Assembly (NCBI GenBank): GCA_023387085.1
Contig: JAEWIL010000215.1
Location: 1-47,704, forward strand
Length of the DNA: 47,704 bases
Direction: 5' to 3'
Source of the DNA: Pseudomonadota bacterium
GTDB lineage: Bacteria > Pseudomonadota > Alphaproteobacteria > Sphingomonadales > Sphingomonadaceae
Shown here: positions 16,394 through 24,700 of the stretch, one piece after another
Numbering within the stretch: the stretch's first letter is position 1
Layout: each line of letters opens with the position of its first letter
Translations under genes and position numbers: made by a program
The notes under the pieces: model-generated
Told to the model about the DNA's origin: nothing
Database searches by the model: none
What the model saw: only the letters and a program-made list of their open reading frames with translations

Positions 16394-17547
16394 GTGCGTT
16401 CGGTTCCAATCGTCGCTTGTCCGTCGGGTTGAAACGGAATCTCGACAATAACCGTGAATCCGCCATCGGCGCCCGACTGCACCTCGAACCGCTGCTGGTC
16501 GCCATAAGCCTGCGCCAGACGGTCCCTGATATTGGCTAAACCCACACCGGTCGATTCCGTTGCAGCGCCCGTGGTGGGATCGACGGCCCCGTCTGACAAT
16601 CCCGCCCCGGTGTCGGACACGGTGATCCGTACGTTTTGACCGGCAAGCTGAGCCGACAGCGTGATGTCGGCGCCCTCCTCCTGCGGCGTGACGGCATATT
16701 TGATCGCATTCTCGATCAGCGGCTGGAGCAAAAGCGACGGCAACCGCGCGCGCTGAACCGCTGGATCGATATGGAAATGCGGCCGGAGCCGGTCTTCGAA
16801 ACGCATCTTCTCGATGTCGAGATACAGCTTCAGCGTTTCAACCTCCTGCGCCAGCGTCACCTGCGCGGTCGGTTCGTTGGCGAGCGTGTAGCGGAGGAAG
16901 GCCGACAGGCGCGACAGCATCGCGTTCGCCGGCTCCGACTGCTTGAGCAGCACCAGCGTCGAAATGCTGTTCAGCGTATTGAACAGAAAGTGCGGATTGA
17001 GCTGGTAACGCAACATGGCCAGCTGAGCCGAGGCCGCCTGCGCTTCGAGCCGCAGCATGCGATCGCTCTGTTCCTCAAGCTGCAGGAAATAGTTGATCGC
17101 GAAATAGAGTGCCGACCAAGCGCCGAGCGAGGTCGCGTCGATATAGATCGCGCCGAGCAGCAGGCTGGTGAACCCCGCCTCGCTCGCCGGATTCTGGATT
17201 TGCGCGACCCATGCATCGATGAAGGCCCACAGCGCGACCGCGATCCCGGCAAGCCCGAAGCTAACGCCCCACATAAGGATGGGGCGACGGTTGATCAGCG
17301 CCCGATAACAAACCGACAGGATCAGGGTCAGCGAAAAGCCGGTAATCGCCGAAATCACCTGAGGGATCAGAAAGGTGAAGGACTGACCATTGGCTAATCC
17401 GGAAATGCCGCGCAGACCGAGCCAGGCCGCCCAGCCGAGAAGCTGAAGATTCCAGAAAGCCCGAACCTTGTTGCCGAAAAAGGGCTCGGGCGACGAAAAA
17501 CCGAACAGCGGCATGGAGGCCGACTGCGATGCGGGCTGGCTTGCCAT
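16390..17547 (-). CDS. LytS/YehU-type sensor histidine kinase
   Basis: A 385-residue membrane kinase of the His_kinase (PF06580-type) class. Several hydrophobic segments lie between about 33 and 155. A coiled-coil-like stretch (LQLEEQSDRMLRLEAQAASA) then leads to the phosphorylation site YQLNPHFLFNTLNSIS with H186, and a C-terminal HATPase with N-box LLLQPLIENAIKYAV and G boxes SDTGAGLS and GVGLANIRDRL. No periplasmic sensor domain is evident, so the signal may be membrane-derived. The start at 17547 (MASQPASQ) is preferred; a 51-residue upstream extension is Arg-rich. It is co-transcribed with the LytTR regulator. Confidence 0.92.
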   Translation of the reverse strand: MASQPASQSASMPLFGFSSPEPFFGNKVRAFWNLQLLGWAAWLGLRGISGLANGQSFTFLIPQVISAITGFSLTLILSVCYRALINRRPILMWGVSFGLAGIAVALWAFIDAWVAQIQNPASEAGFTSLLLGAIYIDATSLGAWSALYFAINYFLQLEEQSDRMLRLEAQAASAQLAMLRYQLNPHFLFNTLNSISTLVLLKQSEPANAMLSRLSAFLRYTLANEPTAQVTLAQEVETLKLYLDIEKMRFEDRLRPHFHIDPAVQRARLPSLLLQPLIENAIKYAVTPQEEGADITLSAQLAGQNVRITVSDTGAGLSDGAVDPTTGAATESTGVGLANIRDRLAQAYGDQQRFEVQSGADGGFTVIVEIPFQPDGQATIGTERT

Positions 17548-17596
17548 GGTCAGAAGCCGTGAGCTGGGCCGCGGCGCGAGCGCGCGAAGCCGGCGA

Positions 17597-18106
17597 TCAT
17601 TCGGCCGCGACCGGGGCCATCCGTACGCGCGCCTGGCCAAGCGGCTGCAGTTCCGATCGATGCTTCCACACCAGCTCGCCATAGCCGAGCGGGCGGCCAT
17701 CGTGCGCCGTGATCGTCACGGGACCAATCGGCTGTTCGTCACTCGTATCGACGAGCACGGGAGTGGACGGCACGCCCGCGCCCCATTTTTCGCCCCACTG
17801 GCGAAGCGCGATCATCGCGGGCAGCAACTCCACGCCTTTCTGGGTCAATTCATACCGCACTTTGCGCCGATCCTCGGCCATGACCTCGCGCGCCATGATG
17901 CCATGATCAACGAGCTTCGACAGCCGGTTGGAGAGGATATTGCGGGCGATGCTCAGCTCTTGCTGAAACTCCTCGAAATGGTGGACGCCGTTGAAGGCCG
18001 CGCGCAGGATCATGAACGACCAGCGTTCGCCCATCGCCTCGAGCGCAAGCGGCAGCGCGCAATTCGCACCATAAAGGTCGTTCAAAGGTTCGCGTAACTT
18101 TCCCAT
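17597..18106 (-). CDS. HxlR-family winged-helix regulator
   Basis: A 169-residue protein with a MarR-like winged helix of the HxlR family: CALPLALEAMGERWSFMILR, then the recognition helix region FNGVHHFEEFQQELSIARNI, LSNRLSKLVDHGIM, and the wing VRYELTQKGVELLPAM. A cysteine just before the domain (C16 or so) is common in the redox or quinone-sensing branch. The last ~65 residues are an extension beyond the usual ~110-residue domain. It is divergent from the CC_3452-like gene across 127 bases holding a palindrome at 18159-18173, so autoregulation and control of that neighbour are plausible. Confidence 0.88.
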   Translation of the reverse strand: MGKLREPLNDLYGANCALPLALEAMGERWSFMILRAAFNGVHHFEEFQQELSIARNILSNRLSKLVDHGIMAREVMAEDRRKVRYELTQKGVELLPAMIALRQWGEKWGAGVPSTPVLVDTSDEQPIGPVTITAHDGRPLGYGELVWKHRSELQPLGQARVRMAPVAAE

Positions 18107-18158
18107 GCACCTAGCAGTAACGTAAAATTGCCCCTCGCACAAAAAATATGTGGCCTAC

Positions 18159-18173
18159 GTTGCAATTTGCAAC
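18159..18173. promoter_or_regulatory. Palindrome between hxlR-type gene and CC_3452 gene, candidate operator
   Basis: GTTGCA-ATT-TGCAAC is a perfect inverted repeat with a 3-base centre in the AT-rich divergent promoter region. Size and location suit an operator for the HxlR dimer, but no binding evidence exists. Confidence 0.45.
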
Positions 18174-18233
18174 CCGTATCCTAAATTCTGATCGGGGGCC
18201 GGGTGGTCACCCCGAAAAACAGGAGGACTCCCC

Positions 18234-18551
18234 ATGTCGAAGCTTTCGTTCGCAGCGCTTGCGCTGCCATTTTTTGCGGCCTCGATCGCGCCCGTCGCTG
18301 CCGGCGCTGCCGGCGCTGCCGGTGGTTCCTATTATCGCGCCGAGTTGGCGACCCCCGCCCCCAAGGCCAAGTTCGTAGCACGCGATGTCGTCTGGTCGTG
18401 CGACGGTACCAACTGTGGCGCCGGGCGCGGCACCAGCCGCCCACTGATCATGTGTGCGAGCCTGGCGCGGGAAGCCGGTGAAGTGAAGAGCTTTACCGTC
18501 AACGGCACGGCAATCGCGCCCGAAGACCTCGCGCGCTGCAACGGCAAATAA
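18234..18551 (+). CDS. CC_3452-family secreted protein
   Basis: A 105-residue exported protein: a signal peptide (SKLSFAALALPFFAASIAPV, cleaved near AAG/GSYY) and a mature domain with two-cysteine signature (VVWSCDGTNCGAG, then LIMCASLAREAGEVKSF and EDLARCN) that matches the uncharacterised CC_3452 family seen in Caulobacter and sphingomonads. Four mature cysteines suggest periplasmic disulfides. A strong AGGAGGA ribosome site lies 6 bases before the ATG. Function is unknown. It is divergent from the HxlR regulator and followed by a bidirectional terminator. Confidence 0.85.
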   Translation: MSKLSFAALALPFFAASIAPVAAGAAGAAGGSYYRAELATPAPKAKFVARDVVWSCDGTNCGAGRGTSRPLIMCASLAREAGEVKSFTVNGTAIAPEDLARCNGK

Positions 18552-18607
18552 GCCCGTCGGCCGAACGGCGACACCCCCTCTTTTCCGTTCCGTTCGGCCA
18601 CGTCGCA

Positions 18608-18644
18608 GAAGACCGCCCGCTCTAAAAGGAGCGCGGCGGTCTTT
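18608..18644. terminator. Bidirectional terminator between CC_3452 gene and glycosyltransferase
   Basis: AAGACCGCC (18609-18617) pairs with GGCGGTCTT (18635-18643), with further pairing of CGCTC with GAGCG inside the arms. T-rich flanks occur on both strands, fitting the convergent genes on either side. Confidence 0.75.
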
Positions 18645-18657
18645 CGATATGCGATCT

Positions 18658-19542
18658 TCAGGCGGCGATGCGGTTGCGCGCGACGGCGAGCGACCAGCGC
18701 GCAATTTGCGGCAAACGCGCCGCCACATGGACCGGATCGGCGCGAAAGGCGCGGCCGACGAGGTCGAGACGCCAACGCAAATGACTCTTCAAGGCCAAAC
18801 CGAGCAGGATTTCGCTGCGCGTGCGCGCATCCATCGTATCGGGGATCGCGCGCTCGACGATCTGGGCGGTCAGCGCCTGGATACGCTCGGCGCGCTGGCT
18901 CGTCAGGCTGCCACCGTGCTTGCGGTAGAGATAGAGATCCTCATGCAATTCGGCGAACTTGAAATGCCGGGCCGCGCGCAACCAGAAATCATAATCCTCG
19001 ACCCCGAACAGACCGGTATCATAGCCGCCGAGCACTTCGGTGACGCGGGCGCGATAGAGAAAGCAGGCGCCGATGTTATTGCCGTAAAGCAGCCGGTCGA
19101 TTGGCCCGACCCGCGACCGGCCAAGCTCGGCGCCCCCCTCGTCGATCAAGGTGAAATCGGCGTGGACGATATCGGCGTCCGGATCGGCATCGAGCACCGC
19201 GACCAGCCGGTCGAGCATCGCCGGGCGCAACAGATTGTCGTCCGACGTCCAACTGTGAAACGCACCTCGGGCCTCGGCAAAGCCGTGATTGAGCGCCGCC
19301 GGCAGACCGACATTATCCCTCAGGCTGACCAGCCTCACACGCGGGTCGCGCGCCGCAGCTTCCGCCATCAGTCGCGGCGATTCATCGCGCGACGCGTCGT
19401 CGACGAGAATCAATTCGAAATCTTTGAAATCCTGCCCCAAAATCGAATCGATGGCATCGGTCAGCCAGCGCGCACCATTGTGCACGGGCATCACCATCGA
19501 AACGCGTGGCGCCGTGGTCGAATCAGGAAAATCGGTCCCCAT
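18658..19542 (-). CDS. Family 2 glycosyltransferase
   Basis: A 294-residue GT-A fold enzyme: nucleotide-sugar start VSMVMPVHNGARWLTDAIDS, LILVDDASRDES (first Asp motif), and TSDDNLLRPAM with the metal-binding DxD-like SDD. A VEDYDFWLRAARHFKF segment corresponds to the acceptor/catalytic ED motif. It transfers a sugar from a nucleotide sugar to a polysaccharide, lipid or protein acceptor that cannot be specified. No membrane segment is seen, so it is cytosolic or peripheral. It stands alone, with no other polysaccharide genes in the window, and is divergent from rsh. Confidence 0.88.
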   Translation of the reverse strand: MGTDFPDSTTAPRVSMVMPVHNGARWLTDAIDSILGQDFKDFELILVDDASRDESPRLMAEAAARDPRVRLVSLRDNVGLPAALNHGFAEARGAFHSWTSDDNLLRPAMLDRLVAVLDADPDADIVHADFTLIDEGGAELGRSRVGPIDRLLYGNNIGACFLYRARVTEVLGGYDTGLFGVEDYDFWLRAARHFKFAELHEDLYLYRKHGGSLTSQRAERIQALTAQIVERAIPDTMDARTRSEILLGLALKSHLRWRLDLVGRAFRADPVHVAARLPQIARWSLAVARNRIAA

Positions 19543-19662
19543 CAGTGCGATGTCCTAGCCGCGGCGAACGATGCTTCCAACGGGCTTTACCAAAGTTGCT
19601 AACGCCTCCGACAACGCGAAAGCAAATTTCGCATTGCAATTGGGCCTGCATGAACGACATTG

Positions 19663-21762
19663 ATGCAGATGCTGAGGCAATATGAGCTTGTCGAGCGCGT
19701 ACGCGCTTATGATCCCGACGTCGATGAGACGCTGCTCAATCGCGCCTATGTCTTCACGGTCCAGAAGCATGGGAGCCAGAAGCGCGCTTCGGGAGATCCT
19801 TATTTCAGCCATCCGGTCGAGGTCGCGGGGATTTTGACCGATCTCCACCTCGATAGCGAGACGATCGTCACCGCGTTACTCCACGACACGCTCGAGGACA
19901 CGCTGACGACGCCCGAAGAGATCGAGCGGCTGTTCGGCAGCGACGTCGGACGGCTGGTCGACGGCGTGACCAAGCTCAGCAAGATCGAGGCGCAGACCGA
20001 AAACGAGCGCGCCGCCGAGAATCTCCGCAAGTTCTTGCTCGCCATGTCGGGCGACATCCGCGTGCTGCTGGTCAAACTGGCCGACCGGCTGCACAATATG
20101 CGGACGCTGCACTTTATCAAGAATCCCGAAAAGCGCCGCCGCATCGCCAAGGAGACGATGGATATCTATGCCCCGCTCGCCGAGCGGATCGGCATGTATG
20201 AATATATGCGCGAGATGCAGTTGCTCGCTTTTAGTGAACTCGAGCCCGAAGCCTATGCGACGATTACCGGGCGCCTCGCCAAGCTGACCGCGGGCGGCAA
20301 GGATCAGGTCGCCGCGATCAGCCGCGAGTTCAAGGAACTGCTCGCGAAGAACGGCATCGATGCCGACGTGTCGGGGCGCGAGAAACATCCCTATTCGATC
20401 TGGCGCAAGATGCAGGAGCGGCACGTCAGCTTCGAGCAAGTGACCGACATCATCGCCTTCCGGATCGTCACGCCGACCGATGCCGAATGCTACGCGGCGC
20501 TAGGCCTTATTCATCGCAAGTGGAAAATGGTTCCGGGCCGCTTCAAGGACTATATCTCGACGCCCAAGCGTAACGGCTATAAATCGCTCCATACGACGAT
20601 CATGCACCAGCAGAACATGCGGATCGAAATCCAGATTCGCAGCCTGGACATGCACCAGCAGTCCGAATTCGGACTTGCCGCACACTGGGCGTACAAGCAG
20701 GGCGGCGCGGTGCCCGACGGGCAGGCGGGATGGATCCGTGACCTACTCGAGATCCTCGAACAGACGCACGACGCCGACGAGTTCCTCGAAAACACGCGCA
20801 TCGCGATGTATCAGGACCGCATCTTTGCCTTCACGCCGAAAGGAAGCCTGCACCAGCTTCCCAAAGGTGCGACCCCGGTCGATTTCGCCTATGCGGTGCA
20901 TACCAAGCTCGGCGACCGTACTGTCGGGGCGAAGGTGAACGGGCGGCTCGTCCCGCTGCGGACGCAGCTTGCGAACGGCGATACCGTCGAAATCCTGTCG
21001 TCGGACAAGCAGGTGCCGCAGCCCGCCTGGCTCGGCTTCGCGGTTACCGGCAAGGCGCGCGCTGCGATCCGCCGCCATGTCCGTTCGAAGGAAAAGGTCG
21101 AGCTCGCCGCGCTCGGACGCAAGATGTACGACGAAATCGCCCGCCGCCTGCCGAACAAGGTCGGCGACAAGGCGCGCGCCGCGGCGCTCACCCGGCTAAA
21201 GCTGGAAGACGATAGCGCGCTCTATATCGCGATCGCGAAGCAGCGATTGTCCGACAATGCGGTTCTCGAAGCCCTCGTCCCCGGTATTACGGCAGAGATG
21301 AAGACCAAGCCCGGAAAGCTGGTGCAGGGCGCGGCGGTGTCGATCGCGGGGTTGACCCCGGGGGTCGCCTACCAGCTCGCCGACTGCTGTCATCCCGTGC
21401 CGGGTGACCGCATCGTCGGCCTGTCGCGGCCCGGCGAGGGGATCGAGGTGCATGTCATCGACTGCCCGAGCCTCGCCGACGGAATCGATGCCGACTGGAT
21501 CGACCTGCGCTGGCAGGAGGATAGTGAGGGCGGCAATGCTCGGCTCTGCGTCGTCATCCTCAACGAACCCGGCACGCTCGCCGAGATGTCGGGCATCCTC
21601 GCGGCCAACTCGGCGAACATCACCAATTTGCGGCTGTCGAACCGCGAGGGCGATTTTCACACCTATGACATCGTCGTCGAGGTGCGCGACGTCCAGCATG
21701 TGATGCGCATAGTGTCAGCACTGCGCGCGTCGGACAGCGTTGTGCAGGCCGAGCGGCTCTAG
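19663..21762 (+). CDS. rsh: Bifunctional (p)ppGpp synthetase/hydrolase (RelA/SpoT)
   Basis: A 699-residue long RSH. Domains in order: HD hydrolase (about 20-180, with ALLHDTLEDT and VKLADRLHNMRTL), synthetase (about 230-350, with FRIVTPTDAECYAALGLIH and NGYKSLHTTI), TGS (about 385-445, IFAFTPKGSLHQLPKG), a Cys/His conserved region (CCHPVPGDRIVG) and a C-terminal ACT domain (LAEMSGILAANSANITNLRL). It makes and degrades the stringent-response alarmone; Alphaproteobacteria generally have only this one long RSH. The start is ATG at 19663, though a Met two codons later would do as well. Its stop is 3 bases from the stop of the convergent giant cytochrome gene. Confidence 0.96.
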   Translation: MQMLRQYELVERVRAYDPDVDETLLNRAYVFTVQKHGSQKRASGDPYFSHPVEVAGILTDLHLDSETIVTALLHDTLEDTLTTPEEIERLFGSDVGRLVDGVTKLSKIEAQTENERAAENLRKFLLAMSGDIRVLLVKLADRLHNMRTLHFIKNPEKRRRIAKETMDIYAPLAERIGMYEYMREMQLLAFSELEPEAYATITGRLAKLTAGGKDQVAAISREFKELLAKNGIDADVSGREKHPYSIWRKMQERHVSFEQVTDIIAFRIVTPTDAECYAALGLIHRKWKMVPGRFKDYISTPKRNGYKSLHTTIMHQQNMRIEIQIRSLDMHQQSEFGLAAHWAYKQGGAVPDGQAGWIRDLLEILEQTHDADEFLENTRIAMYQDRIFAFTPKGSLHQLPKGATPVDFAYAVHTKLGDRTVGAKVNGRLVPLRTQLANGDTVEILSSDKQVPQPAWLGFAVTGKARAAIRRHVRSKEKVELAALGRKMYDEIARRLPNKVGDKARAAALTRLKLEDDSALYIAIAKQRLSDNAVLEALVPGITAEMKTKPGKLVQGAAVSIAGLTPGVAYQLADCCHPVPGDRIVGLSRPGEGIEVHVIDCPSLADGIDADWIDLRWQEDSEGGNARLCVVILNEPGTLAEMSGILAANSANITNLRLSNREGDFHTYDIVVEVRDVQHVMRIVSALRASDSVVQAERL

Positions 21763-21765
21763 ACC

Positions 21766-24700
21766 TCAGTCAGGATAGGCGAGCGGCGGGCGCCACGCGC
21801 TCTGGTCGACCGCGTCGCTGACCTTGTAGACCAGCCCCTTGCTGTTGAGGAACAGCTTCTCCATCTCGGGCCGCGTGAAGGGGCGCGAGCCGACGCGGCC
21901 GAAGACCGCGATCTGGCCACCGGGCTCGGCGACCGCGCGGTCGCGGTCGAGCCCCTTCGACAGGGCAAGGGCCGGCGACGGCGTCTTCGCCCAAGCAATC
22001 AACTCGGGAGTCGGTTTCGGCGAAAAGCCGTAGAGGCCGGGATTGTCGGGGCTGGTCAGCTGGAGCACCTTGATGCCGTTCCGTCCGTCGGCGACATAGG
22101 CGAACAGCGAAGCATTGGTCGATCCGACGATCACATCCTCGGCATCGTTGAGTGCACCATTGAAAGTCAGCGCCGGCCACACGACCGGCGCCGCGGGACG
22201 CGTCACATCGACGATCACGAGCCCGTCCTGCTTCGCCGCGACATACATATAGGTCCGCGCCAGATAGATTTTCCGCGCATTGGCGAGCCTTACCGTGCCC
22301 TCCGGCACGGGCACCGGCTGCGCCATGTTCGTGATATCGAACAGGCTGACGCCGCCGGCATCGGTGACCCACAGATAGCGGAACTGCACCGCGCTAGCGC
22401 GGGCGTCGGCCAGTGGCAGTTGCGCCGTGACCTTCGGCTCCAGCGGGGTAGACAAGTCGACAACGACGAGCCCCACGTCGGTGGTGATATAGGCATAATT
22501 GCCCGCGAGCGTGACGTGCCGCGCGCCGCCCAGCACATTGTCAGGGTTCCAGGTCAGCGCTCGCGTGAGCCGGTTGTTGCGGAATTCGCCGTCGGCCATC
22601 GTATCGACATCGACGAGGATCAGGCCTTCGACGCTGTCGGTGATCACTGCGTAGCGATAGAGCGGGTGCATCGCTTGCTCGTGATTCTCGGGGAAATTCT
22701 TTCGGATATTGTCGTTGCGTTCCACGCTGATCGGCTGGTTGGTGCCGATCGCCATGCAGGTCGCGTTGGTCGTCTTCACATGCGTGTCGTGGCCAAGCGG
22801 CGAGAAGGGGGCGCGGACGATTCGTTCGGAGAAGCCCTTGTTGCCGACCGAAGCGACGTCATAGACGCGGAACCCGCCCTTGCCCTCGGCGACAAACATA
22901 TATTCCCCGCGCTGTTGCAGGCAGTTCACGCGGCCGCTCGTGCCTTGCACGATATTGTGAAATTCCTCCAGCGCGTGGGTCTCGCCCGAAACCTTCTTGT
23001 CGAACGTCTTGCCGCGCACCCAGTTTTTGAGCTCGCGCCCATTCTGTTCGACGTGCAGCTTCCAGTAATCGGGATAGGCATATTTCTGCAGATAGCTGCC
23101 GATCACCGCCTGCGGCTCGTCCCATTCGGTGACGCGCGTCGCCTGGAAGCTGCCGTCCTGTCCCGACCAGACATTGAGTCCGACGAAGTTGACGAAGTTG
23201 GTGCCGAGCAGATTGAGCTGCGCCATGATCGCATTGTTATCGTCTGCCGCAGACAGATGACAGTCGGTGCACTGCTTGGTTTCCTGACGCCGCACCGTGT
23301 GCGGGAAGTGCGGCGCGAACGCCTGGCTCGAGAAACCCGCCGCCGAAATCGGCGGCTGCTGCACATAGATGCGCTCGCGGTTGATGTTCGTCGATGACAA
23401 TATCAGCGCCGAGGATGATCGGACCGGCGTGATGATGCCGCGCGGGTTCCCCTCCGCGTCGGGTTCGCCGGGTTTGGTGAGCTGGTGCCGCCCGAGCTGG
23501 AACATCTCGTCGCGCGCAACCTGCGGATTGTACGTCGCGAAGTTGCGCGTCTCCTCGCCCTCGAAATGGTGCATTTTGGTCTTCCAGTTCGCCTCGATCG
23601 GCAAATGGCAGCCACCGCAACTCGTCGTCCACGACAGATGGCAGGTAAAGCAGGTCATCCGGTCGTCGCCGTGCGCACGATCCTCCTTCGCGACCCCCGG
23701 CCCCCAAGCGAACTGGCCGTCCTCGGCGCCCGAGCGCGACATCAGCTTCGCGCGCGCCGCCTTGGCGTTGAAATGGGGCCCCGGCGTCACCGCCTGCTTG
23801 ACGAGGCTCACCTGCCATTCGAGTTTCGGATCGACGATCGATCGCTGGATCAGCCCCGTCACCTCGCCATTGTCGTCATATTGAAACTCGAAGCGCCGCC
23901 GCCCGTCGGGGTTGCGGAGCAGCGCCAAATTGGTGCCTTGCGGCCGCGCCGCCACGTTCGACGTGAGCAAGTTCGGATAGGCATCGACGGTGCCGTGGCA
24001 GTCCTTGCAGCTGATCTCGACCGCGTTCGCGACCTCGCCCTGGATATAGCCGTTTCCGTGCGCGTCCTGCGCGAAGTGGCAGTCGGCGCACTGCATCCCC
24101 TTTTCGGCATGAATGTCCATCATATGGACCGTCTTGCCGGGGTTCAGCCCCGGCGGCACGAACTTGCCCTCATAGCCCGGCTTTTCGGGATCGGCGCTGG
24201 AGAGGCACAGGTCACGCTGCTTTTCGTCGCTGTAGCTCGAACAGCTCTTGCGCCATTTTTCGGGGTCCTTGGGATCGATGATATGCGCCTTGTCGGTGCC
24301 ATAGGTCGACATATTACCGTCGGCGTCGAGCAGATTGCCGTCGCGGTCGCGCTTGAAGATGCCGCGGAAGTTCCAGCCATGGCCGTGATAGTCGGCGAAC
24401 TGCGTGGCCTGATTGGTGTCGTTGACGTCATAGACGTCGCGCAGGAACTCGACATCGGACCAGAGACCGCGCGGGTTCGCGCCCTCGGGATTGCGTTCGA
24501 GCGCCTGGTGTACCTCGGCCGCGGTCGGATAGCGCTGCTGCTTGTATTTCTTCTGATATTCGGCGTCGCTCATCCCCGGCGGGCGGGGTGCGGTGTTGTT
24601 CGGCCCCGGCCACATCTGCGGCGCATCGGATTCATAATCCCACATCGTGTAGCCGAGGTAGGAGTTCAGAAAGATATTCGGTTGGTGCATGTGGCACGAC

